Below, piece by piece: positions 1-13,776 of a DNA stretch of 64,000 nt. Source of the DNA: Archilochus colubris (Eukaryota; Chordata; Aves; Apodiformes; Trochilidae). Both the position numbers and the translations under genes were made by a program. The DNA lies in the NCBI GenBank assembly GCA_023079485.1, contig CM041084.1, positions 98,436,467 to 98,500,466 of the forward strand. The letters are read 5' to 3'. Below the pieces are notes generated by a model. It ran no database searches. It worked only from the letters and a program-made list of their open reading frames with translations, and was not told where the DNA came from. Each line of letters begins with the position of its first letter. Position 1 is the stretch's first letter.

Positions 1-1989
1 CTTCTGCTCTTCCACTGTTTTTGGGAAGCATTTTTGTTACTGTTACTGTAATTGTGTTGAAGGCTAATGGAATTCCATATACTTTCTTTCCTTCACACTC
101 CTTACTGACTTCCAGTGTACAACAAACAGATTAATTTTAATACTCTCTCCTATTTTCTCTCTAAGAAACAACTGGGATTTGATTATTTCACCTCTTAGCA
201 AGAGAGAAATAAATAAGAACCTCTCACATTCCTCGGAAATGAGCTCAAGTGCTTCATCCAACTGGGTACTTTACGATGTAAGAATTTCAGCTGAGGCCAT
301 ATAATTGGAGAATAAATGCTCCTTTTAGTTGAAGAGGTAGTTTCTTACAGACTAAAAGTATTTCACACTTAAATATTTAAAATTATTATTGTTCTTGGAA
401 GCTTGTTTTCTGAAACCAGGTTCCACTTGTTACTTTATTTTTGCAAGGTTGTCATCATCTGAGAAGATGTTACCCACCCACACTTAAACTATATAAAAGC
501 AGAAATGCCTATAAAGCTTCATCTTTGATTTGTCAATACTTTGAATATTTATGCACACTGTGTAGCATTTGGGAATTTCCTGAACACCTTAGTGGAAGTT
601 TCTGAGGGGATCTTTTTACTTGAGAATCGTGAAGTACAACAAATAAGTGCATAACTTTCTAAAGGGAGGTGGTACTGTATGTATAAACTTTAGGGTCTTC
701 TCAGCCACAATGTTATGAAATGTCTTCTGGAAACAATTTGCAATGTAGTTTGAGAGTGCCAAGTGCACTGAACTGAATTCTCACAGGGCTATGGTAAAAG
801 TTTGCAAATGCCCACAACATTCAAAATGTTTTCTGCCTGCCATATTTCCCTACTGGATTTATGGCCGACTCCTAGCAGAAAGCAGAACTATTTGAAAATG
901 GATGGAGTACTGATAGTACTGCTGAAGTTTGCCTAAAATGAAAAGAATGCTTTTCCCTTCCTTCCTCCCCTTTTTTCCCCAAAACTCAATTTTGTGTTTC
1001 CCATCAAGTTATTTTTTACAGACAAATGAAAAAAGCCCCCAACTGTGCTAGGAACAACAGAAAAATATATTTCATTACTCAATACAAATGTTAAGGTAAT
1101 TACAGTGTTGGGTCAGATTGGTCTGATAACAGTCTATTCTCTAATAGGGCACAGTAACTAAATCACATTGAAGAGTTTCTTCAATGTATAAATGCAAAGC
1201 CTTCAATTCACTGAAAAATGCTACAGTGCTCTCTAGTCTTTACAAATACATGATAATTTCTCAGTTAACAGCCCTGAGTTCTGACTATGCTGATTACATA
1301 AAATAGAAAAGCGTGAAAGTACTAAAAAATAGTCAAAGGAGGCTTAGGAATAGTAGACAGAACAATCTGATTTTACATATCCAAGCAGATAGGTGAACCT
1401 CACTGTGACTGGCCAAGGTGACATGTTACCTATCTACCTCTGGAGCCCAGAGGCCCATGTCATAGCGAATGGCCAGTCTGCCAAGAATAAAACAATGAAC
1501 AAACAAAACAGGGTAAAGCAAAGAAACAGATGTGCAGATACTATTAGTTAAGTGGAGAGAAGAAAGGGAAACGTGAGCCAACAAAAAGAGATGCTGTTGT
1601 AATTTAGATCAAGACCACAAGTCAGTCATAGGTCTGTGCATAGAGGAAAAAGGGCAATGCAAAAAAAAAAACAAAACAAAAAAACCAAACCCACAAAACA
1701 TGTTGGATTCTTCTCAGAAGAATCAGCCAGTGTTTTAACAACTGCTGCACATGTGTAAGGTGAAAAAGCTACAGAAAATAGGCAGCTCTTATGTGAGACT
1801 CAAAACCAGTGCGATAGGAAGATATGTCTGTGACTCCATTTTAAGAGAGACAACTGATAAAAGATCAGTGATTCTTCACACGCCAAGGGCTGGAGAAAGC
1901 AAGCGAGTCCTCTGAAGAGGTCATGATCTCTTTGAGGGACTTCACCAAAGTACAGGGAAATACTGTGTGTGTTTATAGAACACTGCTCT
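1..1989. other. AT-rich intronic stretch, no gene seen
   Basis: No coding exon, RNA gene or recognisable transposon was seen. The only structured part is an A-rich tract at about 1661-1699 (A11 followed by CAAAACAAA-type units). Short open frames here have no recognisable peptide and no flanking splice consensus. Confidence 0.6.
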
Positions 1990-2020
1990 TGCCCATCTTT
2001 CCTTACGGGAAAGATGGGCA
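1990..2020. repeat. Perfect 13-bp inverted repeat (hairpin), 5-nt loop
   Basis: TGCCCATCTTTCC (1990-2002) is followed by the loop TTACG (2003-2007) and the exact reverse complement GGAAAGATGGGCA (2008-2020). It sits about 10 bp upstream of where CR1 similarity begins. No T-run or other terminator-like feature follows, and no function is implied. Confidence 0.85.
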
Positions 2021-2030
2021 TTCTAAGACA

Positions 2031-2627
2031 AAGAGGTGCCCTGAGAGCAGGTTGAGGGAGATAATTCTCACCTTCTACTCTGCTCTTGTGAGACCTCACC
2101 TGGAGTATTGTGTTCAGCTCTAAGGCTCCCAGCAGAGGAAGCACCTGCAGCTCTTGGTGTGAGTCCAGAGGAGGGACCACAAAGATGATCAGAGGGCTGA
2201 AGCACCTCTCCTATGAAGACAGACTGAGAGAGTTGGGGTTGTTCAGCCTGAAGAGAAGGCTCTGAGGAGACCTCATAGAGGCCTTCCAGTACACCTGAAG
2301 GAGCTTATGGGAAATCTGGAGAGGGATTTTTTGCACGGGTATGTAGTGATAGGACAAGGGGTAATGGTTTTAAGCTGGCAGAGGGTGGGTTTAGGCTGGA
2401 CATTAGGAAGAAATTCTTTAACATGAGGGTGCTGAGACACTGGTAAAGACTGCCGAGGGAAGTTGCAGCTGTCTCATCCCTGGAAGTGCTCAAAGCCAGC
2501 TTGGATGGGGATTTGAGCAACATGGTCTAGCGGAAGGTGTGGTCCTCTGCCCTGGGAGGGGGGGTTAGAACTGCCATGATGATCTTTAAGGTCCCTTTTC
2601 AGCAAAACCATTCTATGAGTTTATGAT
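2031..2627 (+). mobile_element. CR1 LINE, 5'-truncated 3' portion (sense +)
   Basis: The segment carries the ordered landmarks of an avian CR1 3' end: a stretch encoding a degenerate version of RPHLEYC near 2092, the block GAGAGAGTTGGGGTTGTTCAGCC near 2227-2249, GACATTAGGAAGAAATTCTT near 2399, and a final CCATTCTATGAGTTTATGAT ending at 2627, which is a decayed form of the CR1 terminal octamer repeat. The ORF2 frame is broken by several stops, for example directly after the region equivalent to CVQL. It is truncated at the 5' side, as is usual for CR1, and no clear target-site duplication is seen. It is old, judging by scattered substitutions and indels. The antisense open frame at 2305-2523 is an artefact of this repeat. 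Confidence 0.92.
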
Positions 2628-5600
2628 CCATATAAAAACACAAGTACAACCAATCTTAAATAGGGGCAGAATGAAATTGGGACTTTTCTCTCACAAAGCC
2701 TTCTCTGCTTTTCCTCCAGAAGTGTCCTGCCCCATGCCTACTCATACAGAAGATATGCAGAAGATACTTATATTCTGGAACAAGGCTAGATAAGATGAAG
2801 AAACCAGTTGTGCTTGTGGAAAAAGTCACTCAATTTAAGCTCATCACACAGGCTGAAATGTTTGGATGATTAAATATTTTGGAACTGTCCTTTTATTCTT
2901 TCCTAAAGAAATTCACAGAATGTCTATAGAAGATTATTTATTTGCTGAATGTTTTTCCTTTGCTGCTACAGGCATTTCTTTCTATATTTCAGTATTTGTA
3001 GTCTCCTTTTTGTAATCTCCTTTAGCTTCAAGATATTGTCTCTACCAATCTAGTTTACTGTAACTGCCTTTTAGCCAGGTTTACTAATTTCTCAGAATGT
3101 AGCCATGTATTTAGGCACATTTCTGAACACTCATCTGCACTGTGCTTTTCATATGGTGAGGAAATAGAAGATGTCCCTAGCAAAGTTTCTCTTTGCTTAT
3201 TTTCAGAACTGTAGGTGGTGGTGTTTTTTCACCCTCCCGTATCCATTCTGCTCATTTCCATCAGGACACAGGTAAATGTCTTAAACAAACAAAAGAACCT
3301 ACTAGCAAGGTTATGTGTTGGTCCAGTGATTTGACTCTGCATCCCTGACTAAAATTACTTACAGTTTTATTATTTTTGCCCTATCTGTAAACCCTTTATA
3401 TATATTATCATTACCCACCTCTAATATTTCCTTTTTTCCTTTCATTCTTTATACATTGCATATGATGCTAAGCTTCTTGCCAGAGGTACAGAATGGTGAA
3501 TTTTTAAATAAATTAACCAATTTCTATTAAGAAGCATTAAAAGAGGTCTCACATTTGCCAATTTGTTCACATAATTTGTTGATTAGTACTTTTGAAGTAT
3601 TGCCAAATCAAAAAATTACACTTTTGCCTGTGTTGGCTGGCACTGACAGACAGTGATGAGCACTCTGCACTTTCTCTTCATCACAGCCACCCCAAGCCTT
3701 GATATGAGACCCTCTAAACATGATGTGTCTATAAATTACAGAAGAGGTAAGTAACCAGGGCATAACAGAGATTACAGTAAAAAAAAAAAAAGAAATTCCA
3801 CCAGAACCAAAAGACTTCCATCTAGTTCTTAATAGAAAATGAAACTGGGGGAAAACTACTGACAATATTTTACCTCTCTCTCTATTTAAAAAAGAATGAA
3901 CAAAGCTGATATAATGAACTATAGTTTACTGTGATCACATCATAATTGGACTTGCCAGTTCAGTAGAATGTAGCAAAATGTTTGTTCCCTGGCATCTGTC
4001 TCTTTAGAGAAAAGCTTTTCAAAACAGACTCCAGTATGTTTGTGGAGAAAATCTAGTATATGGCAAACCTGCCAAAAAAGAGAAGTTTCTAAGACTCTGA
4101 CAATGTAAGGTAACAGGCCAACAAAGTTACAAAAGATAAAAAGTAATTCTGGATAAAGAAGTTGCTTTACCAGCAGAGTTTACTTGTACATGCTCTACAT
4201 GGAATGAACCCTAGTGGCAATAGTGCTCTTGAACACTCTACTGCTCTTTAACAAACTTTTTAAACAATTGCTACAGTAGTGTTGGCAACTGGAGGTCTGA
4301 CGTGGTTGTGTCAGCAAATAAGGAGAAGCCAAAGAGAATGAAATCTACGCTGATCATTAAATGTCTTCAAAAAGTCTGTACCATCAGACTGTCAGGATGC
4401 TAACATCCAGAATGTTCCCAATCCCCAAAACATTCTTCTAAACGAGAAGAAATGTATGGAAGCCTTCTTTTACAGAGATGAAAAAGGGAAGGAGGAAAAA
4501 ATGGAGTCAAAAAATATAAAAGCAGACTTTGGTCAGAAAAATGTACTTAAATTTTACTGGGATGCCCAGTCTGGTAAAGTATCTGAATAACACAATGTTC
4601 ATTCCCCCAGAATGTTCATGAAAGGAACCTAAACTTGAAAACTCTTCTCAGAAAAAAACATACAAATGATTACAAGATTCATCTTTTCCTGAATTAGCAA
4701 TTAAGTATGATAACTGCTTAAGATGGTTTCTCTTTTTTTTTTTTTTTTTTTTTTTTAATTACAGACAAGTAGTACAATGAGGAATAAACTAATCTTTGAA
4801 CCAATTCTAGACCAAATAAACTTTTGGAAATTTTATTCTGGAAGACAGCTATTTGATGTGTCATTAGACATGAAGTCTACTGTTATATTTTACACATATT
4901 TTCTTTTCCACTGCTTAATTTAGGCTCAAATTCAACTTTGTGTAAGAATTCCCCATTACAACAAACATTTCTAATTAAATCAGAAAGAATACCTTTACAA
5001 TAGACACAACTGAAACAGTTTCTCTAAAGTCAAATAAACTTTTTAAAAATTTTGGCAGCATCATTGTTGTCTTGTATTATAATGAACAAAACTAGCTTTA
5101 TCTTAATTACAAGAAATAGAGTCATCCTTAAACTGCTTAGTCTCCCAGTCTGACTTATCTTAAAGTTGGGATTACAACCAAACTGACAAGGACCATGACT
5201 CTATTTTAGTTTAGTCTGAGGTGTAAAATTTCTTTTTCAAGCACAGTGGCTTAGCCTTTAAATTTTTCCAACACAGTAAAAACCGTATTTTATTTTCTTA
5301 TTTCTTAACTAATGCATTCCACCATCTTTCTTCTTTTCAAATCTGTTGGTGCAGGATTAATTTAGAAAAACACCACCACCCAAACCCTGGCTTCGTGTAG
5401 ATCCTAATGTAAACAGGGCTGTGTACATATATTAGCACAGAGGAGCCCATGTATGCAGAGTCTGGCCAGTGAGTAGTTCCTTAAGGAAAAAATACTCCTC
5501 TTGGCTTTTCCTTATCTGGTGGAGTGAAAGTATCTTCTCAAAAAAAGAAATCCAATCAAAAAAATGCCCATGGCATTATAGGAAAGTAAAACCCCAAAAG

Positions 5601-8600
5601 TAGAGTATTTGGACAGTATCCAGGATAACCTGCCATTGAATTTTCAGTGCTCTTTCTTCTTTTTTAAGCATCCAACTTACAGTTATTATATATTGTATTG
5701 AACTTATTATGTAAACAAGTGCTTCTCAGTAGGTTAGGTTTAAGGCACCAGAATATGGAAAACACGTTTCTCTAGTGCATAGTAAAAAAACCAGTCCCAC
5801 AGAAAAATTTTAAAATACATTTGTGTTATATAATGATAAGCTTATTAATAGGATAACTTATTCTTTAACCAGCTGATCTCTTCCACCAAGAACATGCATA
5901 CATTTGGCAATGAATTGTACATGAATAGACTGAATTAAAATCTGTAACAATTGACATAGGATGGAGAAGTGGAGTAAATGTAAGTGACTTTAAGGTTCCC
6001 TGTAATTTAATGAAGCTGACTTTGCTCATAGTTTACTCTTTCTCCCACGCATACACTGGAAGAGTCCTAAACCAAGAAGAGCATATAAATAACACCAGAA
6101 CTGACAGAATGACCTACAACTTCCTTCTGAAATCTACTCATAAATCCTGCATGCAGATTCTAGATAACCAACATCTGCAGTTTTAGTTCATTCAGAGACA
6201 TTTTGTGATGCTGACGCTGAGCACAGGTTCACAATCAGGACTTCTGGAGTTAAGCTGTACCTGTTAAGTGATGCTTAGTTTAACTCTTTCTTTGACTTGA
6301 TAAGAGAGTAGAGACAATTTTAAGGTTCTCTCTTTTGGCATTTATCCACACTATATAGACAACAGCTCTTAAGGCAACTTTCAGGGCCTGCTTTTTAACT
6401 TCATTATTTTACATTCATATATTCTAAAAAAGACCTTATACTATGTGAAATACACAAAATCCAAACAAGGTGTCCCTTCAAGTCCAAGTCCTTTAGAGAA
6501 GCCTTCTCTTCCCCCAAGCTCAGTACACAGTAGCCCAGATTCTGGCCATTTTCACTAGCCACACAGACCCACTGTGCCAGTTCACTGACTGAGCCCTGTG
6601 CCAGTACCTATTCACTTCTGTCCTCGCTGCTGTGATGCAAAAAAAAAATCAAAAAACAAACAGCTTTTCCTCTTTAGTAATAAATGCAAGAGAATATTCT
6701 TTCTTTGTTTTAAAGGTTATTAACACTCTAAGAAGGCATATTCTCAGTGTGTTGTCTTGATTCTTTACCAGGCTTTTGCTCAGGCTCTAAAAGGGTCTGA
6801 AGTGTGTACTGCAAATACAACCAAAGAAGGCTGGTGAAGGGATATGGAAAAACATATCTCCTCATTAAATAGAGGATTATAACACAGAAAAGTAAATGCA
6901 GACAAGCTCAGCTGACAGAATCTATTTTCCAGTCCTCTAATTTGCTTAATGGATCATATTTCCAAATGGGGCTGAGTTGCTGTGTTAGACTCTAACATGT
7001 CCTGCATCTACTACCACACTGTGTGTGCAAACAGTCAGGAAAAAAATTAAAAAAGCCATTCATCAGCCATCCAGAAAAAGAAAATTGAAAAACTTTACTG
7101 ACTAGGGAAAACTCCTCAACAAAAGAAACTCATCTTTGCTGTGCTTTTCAAAGGAAAACAGAAATGTTGAATAAGACATCTGAAAAAGAGTCAAAGTGTA
7201 ATTTAATGCATCATAACTCTACTTGGTCTTTAGACTTTATTACTTCCTTAAACTGAGGACACAGAAGTGTGTGGGAAAATATGTTTTGATTTTATGTTTG
7301 AGCAGTCCATCTAGGGCTCCTTAAAGACTTCTCCAATAGTAACTAGTTAACAGGAAAAAAATATCATATTAATTTCTGAAAGACAGTGAGAGTGCTGTGT
7401 TTGTAAACTATTTTATCAGTTCTTTTTTTAATTGGGAAATATTTTTTGTCTTCTCTATTTACAGAAAGCATTTGTGAACTGAAGTGGCTAAACCAGACAG
7501 GTTTGCCCCATATGCCATACTGGCTCTTTGCAAATGGTATTTTGATACCACTACTTCCAAATGAAAACACAAAGGTATTTGGGAGGCTCATACAGCTGAT
7601 GCTTCTTCCATATTTTTGTACTTCTGACTACCAGTACTGTAACATTATGACCACATTTTGATTACCAAAATTAAGATAGATTTTTTTTTCATAAGTGAGG
7701 GCAAAAAGGGAACAACAGAAAGTAAAAAAAATCACAGCAACAGATGAAAAACTTATTTCAGAGAATTCCCAGATCATAAGTAACCTCAATTCTGCCCCTG
7801 AAGATTGTGGTCTACTAGTTGGTAAACAGTGAAAAATTTAAGCATTACAAACTGCAGAATGACTTTTGTCCTATCTGGCAACCAGTTCTGTTTAGAAGAC
7901 TCATCAGAAGGCTAAAGTAATTACTCCATAATTATAAACCCCTCTCTTTTTTTATACCATTAAGTAACAATTTTCTAGCTGGTTAAGGGTTAAGGGTTAT
8001 AGTTAAAATCACATAAGTGAAGAAAATCTGTTCGTGAAATAAAAAAAAAATCTGCTTTTAACTAAATAATGAATTTTTTAAAGTTTGAAAGTGATCATAA
8101 GAGATCTAATGAAAAATGAAGAAACTTCATCATCACAGTGACTTGTTTATATATGAACCAGAATAGAACTTTAGATGGAGGGAAATTGTATCATTCTAGT
8201 TTTCCCATATCACCACAAAAAATTTAGTTACACGAGGAATGAAACATTTATAATCAATACTTTTCCTCATTTTTCTTAGTAAAACGTACTTGTCCTATAT
8301 TTACTAAGTAGTTACCAAGTCAAAAAAGAATCACTGCTTTTAAAGATAATTCTCTTGACCCTATAATCAGGATGTTTACTGTAATTTATCATGCATACAT
8401 TCAGGCTTACATTATCATCCATTATGAGGAAAGAAATTTTACTGATGACAAAAAGCAACGATGAGAGAGGGTTCTGAGTTGTTTGACATCTTCTGAGTCT
8501 AGTGTGCCAATAAAAAGCATGTTTCAAATATGAATCCAAAGCCAAAGTCATACAACGTTACATATGAAAATCAATGTTACCACCATGTGTAAAGGACTTC

Positions 8601-11600
8601 AAAAAGGTTTAGACCAGAATTCTTTCACCAGCATGCAGGACATCTTTGCTCCTCCTCCCTACTCCTTGAGCTCCTCCTTCCCATTCTTCCTCTGCTCCCT
8701 TTCTTTCCACAACAAAAATATGATTTCAGAAGCTGTGTATCATAGGCTTCCTTCCCTCCCACTGGGCCACCTTTCCTTCTCAGGCATGCACAGACACCAA
8801 GATGTCTTCAAAATATGCAGAGAACAGTGCACAAACAGGACTTTGCAAATCTGAGGCTGGACATGTCATGCTCCAAGGTATGCACAAGGTCACCTGATTG
8901 ACTTCCCTCTCTGTTTCCTTTTTCTCTCCCTGGGAGTAATGGTCCGAACAAGAACCCAGTCTGGCACTGGGATTGTTAGCATGCAAGTGGAGTGTTTTGG
9001 AGCAACAGGACATAAAAATCTTTACAAACACAGGGTCATACACTTTAGCACTCCCAGGTGGTTTGACAAAGCCGGCAGATTAAAAGGAAATAATTATGGA
9101 TTTTGTCTCAAATGATGTCACAACACACATACCATCACACTGCTTCTCTGGGGGGGAAATGAAAAACTTAATGTTCCTTAAGATTTTTTCCCCTAAGTGG
9201 TGCAGATATTATAATTATCAAACTTTGTTACTTGCCAGTGTAAATACAGATTGCTGGATTAATGGTGTCACAGACCATACATCTGCATAAATTAGAAAAC
9301 AAACTTACTCAGCTGCAACTGTGCTCACATTTTCTGTTGTAGTTTTGTCATGCTACATGCAGGCACTTCAGGTCAGATTCTTTTGGCAGCTTGTTTGTCA
9401 TCTACTTGCAGAACATAAATAATGAGGAAACTTTTCTTGGTTCCTTCAGCAACAGAGGGTGGGGTTGCTATGGGGCCCCTACATTCCAGCTTTGGAAAGT
9501 CTCTGTTTTTCAGGTGACTTTCAGTGACTTACTTACTGTCTGACTTACTCCTGCACAGCAGTTACTATAAAGAAACCTGGGACAGGGCTGAGACCAGTCT
9601 GGTCCAACAGATGACATCCAATTTCATGCATCTTCTTTGACAAAGACACATGATAAAATATTTGTAAGGAATGTCTAATGGGGTGCAATAATCAGCCACT
9701 ATTTTATACTTCCAATTATCAGTAACAGTTTTATCCAAAATATTAAGTAGCTCATAGAAATTTTCAGAGAAATCTCAACTTGGATCTCAAAGGTGCCCAA
9801 GAGATTATTTTTCTTCATCTTACAACAGAGCTGAATGGTGATGGATTGCACAGCAACAAATATGCAAAACAGGGCATAATCCCTAGGACCAGGAATGAAT
9901 AAAGACTTTGGCATCAAAAAGGTTTGTGTTGAGAACTGCTCAGCTCACTGCTGCAGGTGACTTGGGTTCACTGACAACTGATGTTTGGAGAGCACTGCAG
10001 GACTTTGCTGCCACTGAGTCAATGCAGCCTGTATGTGACCTGTCTATGTAAGAGCACTAGCAGAATCCAATCTGGAGTATGATACAGCCAATCTTCTAGG
10101 AAAAGCCCTAGAAGAAGCAGTATTAAGTACCAAATCATGAAGCCACACCAAGTACATGAACTGTGCTAATGCAATTTTTTTACAGTCATGTGTGTAGCCT
10201 GTGTACATAACACTGGACTGAAGTGCCACACTCCATGAAAGAAGCAGACGATGCTAAGGTAGGTTTTCTGACCTCTGGCAGAATAGGGAATTCAGGGATG
10301 ATCACGCTGGTAATTAAACCTTAACTGTAGGAGAGCACAAGGAAAGTCAGAAAAGAAAGTCTGAAAGGAAAGTGCTTTTGTTAAGAAAAAAAAAAATTAT
10401 CTGTTTTCTCACATCAGAAGTTGAATCTGTGAATAACAAAATGAAGAATATACTGCTTTAATGAATCCACCTTACACCAGGATAGATGCCACAGAAGGTG
10501 GCTGAAATCCTTCTCCAAGATAGAATAGCTACTAAGAAAAAGAACTCGAGGTGTGTCTTTTCCATGTATATTAGCTCAAATATAAAATAAACTTTCCTTG
10601 GCTTAGCTTGCTTTCCTGAGGACTTGCACAATCAAGTTTTATTAGCCCAAATGTTTGTACTGAGAGCAATTGAGGCCTTCACACTTCAGTATATCAGAAG
10701 TGGTGGATTTTACCAGGGAAAGAAGACGAATAGACAAACCTGGACAAAGTGTTGGAGGGAAGCAATGTTCTCCTAACCACTTGGTTTACTTCCTACAACA
10801 AGGAACTCAGCCAGCTGAAGTACAGCTCTTCCAGCCAGGGTCACCCATGCATGTACACACTGTTACTTTGTGTGAATGCAATGGGACAAAATTAATCTGT
10901 GGAGGATTCTGATAAACCCCAAAGTACTTATTTTTTCTAACAATGATGCCTTGAGCAAGCTGTGTGTGATCTAAAAAGAGAATTGGATGTTCTGATTTTA
11001 CCTTTTTTCTTCCCTTTCAAAAGCATCTTGTTCTGCTTGCCTGTTCTGCCCACAACCTTTTCCCAGAAAGTGTCTGTAAGCACTGTAACTATCTCCTATG
11101 AACTAATTTTATCCAGTCAACTAACATGGTGAATATCTACAAATATGATAACTCAACTCTTATTTTATCAAAACACCAGATGGACATCACCAGGCAGGGA
11201 TGCCTTATATCCCCCAATGATGACTGACATACTGCAAAGGTCTTCAGCTTCCCTGCTGTCCATGGGCACACATGTTAGATCTTCAAGCAAAAAGTAACTT
11301 CAGAAACGTTTCTGTGATTGCTAGAGCAGCCAACAATTAGCACACTGAATGTGGTTTGCAGTGAAGAAAAGGGATGTATAGTACAGAAATAATTTCACCA
11401 GCATTAGGGTGAAGTCAATCCACCTACATGTATAACATCAAACAGGTGGTTACAACCAATAACTCTGCCTCGTGGTATACAATAAATGAAAGGAAATGTC
11501 ATACCTCCTCATTGCCAAATATATTTACATAATTTTATGAAGACACAAGATACGTAGCCAACTCATCAACTCTTTTTCAAGGTTTGATTTTTTTTTTCCC

Positions 11601-13532
11601 ACAGAAAATTAAGGCCATCATACCTGTACCTTTATTTGTTTTGATCTGTTCTACATTCATAGAAGTTTGCTTTCCAGTTCCTCTTCCACAGATTTAAAAA
11701 AAAAAAATCTGTGCATTTGATAACTAGCATGAAAAAAATGAAATATTTAAAAATGGAGTTGCATTCATCTTATAGGATAATATTTAGCTTTTGGAAAACT
11801 GTCCCAGAATTAGATGAAAATTTCAATTAACATATTGGTCTATTATTTGGAGACTAAACAGTTCAATGCAAAGACAACACTAATTACCACTCTGAAAGTC
11901 CCCTACAGACCTAGAATTTGCTGAATATTAAGTATATGAATATGGATGTAGTAACAGTAGTATAAAATAAGTTAAAATTAACCAAAGCAAGGTGTAAGAT
12001 TTATCATCATCATTAATAAAACCAACCTGCTGAAATTTAGGTATGACAAATGGGGATGCACCTAAATCAGATCAGTTTCTCAAATTAAATATAATTCTTT
12101 GAACTTAAACTTTGAATTTAACTTGAAAGAAATATTAAATCAGAAGACAGGGAAAACAATAACCTGCCACTTTTCAGATATTAATAATGAAGAAATATAT
12201 GAAGGTCAATAAGGAAAAAATATGTTTGATAGCTATTCGATACTTTCCCTTCCAAGAGTCAGATAAAAATCTTTGTAGTTAGTGATAAAGAACAGCAAGA
12301 TCTTTGTTTATGATACATTTACCACTGTCAGACCATAAGGTTTGACCTCAGACTCCTTCACGGATTTGTATTTGTTACAGATTATCACATGATGCACCAA
12401 CACTTTGAAGAAGTGCAGATACATGACAACAGCCCTGTAAGAATATTAATATGGTCTGAGAAGCAGGCCCTCATCCTCACTTCTGTGAAGGAATACAGCC
12501 CTGGTCATTTAAAAGGCCATTAAAGATCAAGGAAAAGCAACATTCAGGTCCATTGTAAATAAAATTTGCCTTTCTGTCTTTTTGCTACCTTGGTTTCAAG
12601 AAGAATATTTCTCCCACAGTAATAAAGAAAATTAGGTTAAGTTTTAAAAATACAGAGGCTCCGTACCACAGCCAAATTAAACCATGCCAAAACACACTGT
12701 ATTTGTAACTCACTTAACAGTCAGCAAGTTGGGCTGCTGACTTTATAATTTGCTAGTAATGCTTTTCAGTATTTTAAGACAGCCACACAAGTTGTAAACC
12801 AATGATATTTTTAACACATATTGGGATGTTTTTGGTTTTGCTTTGTTTTATTTTGTTGGCTATTTTAGATTACTTTTTTTAAGTAAAGATATTAGTGTCG
12901 ATGTACTGATAAGGTTCTTCCTTCACTATCAAGTATAAGATTAGGATTTAGCTGATGGCATGGGATGCTTTCTCCCAGATCCAGTGTAATGAAAACCCTA
13001 CAGATGTTTCAATATCCAACAGTTAAGTGCCGTGTATCAGCATTACACTGTTTCTCTTTTTTTTTTTTTCCCTTTCCAAATTGGAGATGACCACAGACAG
13101 ATTCTTGGAGAAATGCCATCCACTCCTGCTAAGCTGGAGAGACAGCACTCTCACAGGATTTTCTAAGTACACATAAGAAAACATATGTGCATGTGAGAAC
13201 TGTATTTCTAACCTAGTCCCACGTGCTCTGTCAGTTACAAGGCAGACATGACCCCATCACTCTGAATAAGATCCATCCAATGCTAGGACAGAAATGGTTC
13301 TTTTGGGTAAAGCAAATGGTGGTGGTGTACAATATACAAATACACGTGTGCAGCAAAGACACAGCAGCTTTTAAATCTATTTTTCCTTGATCCTATTGGT
13401 ATGATTTTAATTTTCAAGGAATGATGGAGAGGGAGATAAAAGTTGTGTGTATTTTTACTATCTTCTTTCTGTTAACACTTCAACATTTTAAATCACCAAT
13501 ACCTCTGAAAATAAGGCTGTTTGATCAGATCC
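2628..13532. other. Long AT-rich intronic stretch, no confirmed gene
   Basis: Nothing beyond simple sequence is identifiable: A13 at 3779-3791, T24 at 4733-4756, T-rich tracts near 11588 and 13056-13069. One segment with exon-like borders (7465-7574, plus strand) is discussed as a finding but is not supported enough to call. A pyrimidine-rich patch lies at about 8640-8705. GNAL peptides expected downstream of exon 5 were sought on the minus strand and not seen. Confidence 0.6.
4733..4756. repeat. T24 homopolymer
   Basis: Twenty-four uninterrupted T residues. This could be the complement of an ancient retrotransposon A-tail, but no element body is recognisable next to it. Confidence 0.95.
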
Positions 13533-13776
13533 ATCATAGTCGTAGAATGTGTTGGGTTGGAAGGGACATTTTAAAGTCATCTAGTCCAACCCCCCCCTGC
13601 AATGAGCAGGGACATCTTTAACTATATTAGGTAGCTCAGAGCTGACTTTAAATTTCTCCAGGAATGGGGTGTCCACCATCTCTCTGGGCAACCTATTCCA
13701 GTGTCTCCACACACACCTAGTAAAGAACTACTTAATATCCAATCTGAATCTACTCTGCTGTAGTTTAAGATCATAT
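13533..13776 (-). mobile_element. CR1 LINE 3' fragment (sense -)
   Basis: Read on the plus strand it begins with ATCATAGTCGTAGAATG, a decayed copy of the CR1 terminal octamer in reverse complement. It continues GTTGGGTTGGAAGGGACATT, then TCTAGTCCAACCCCCCCCTG, then CTCTCTGGGCAACCTATTCCA near 13680. These are the characteristic blocks of the CR1 3' untranslated region and ORF2 end in antisense. Similarity fades after about 13776. It is heavily diverged and short, without a usable frame. It lies about 2 kb from the GNAL donor site, in the same orientation as GNAL. Confidence 0.9.

Noticed and set aside
2305..2523. 72-codon minus-strand open frame
   Set aside because: It is the antisense of the plus-sense CR1 at 2031-2627; avian CR1 antisense commonly gives such frames.
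7981..8003. GGTTAAGGGTTAAGGGTTAT, resembling interstitial telomere repeats
   Set aside because: The unit is TTAAGGG rather than TTAGGG, with only about two and a half copies, so it is better explained by chance or slippage.
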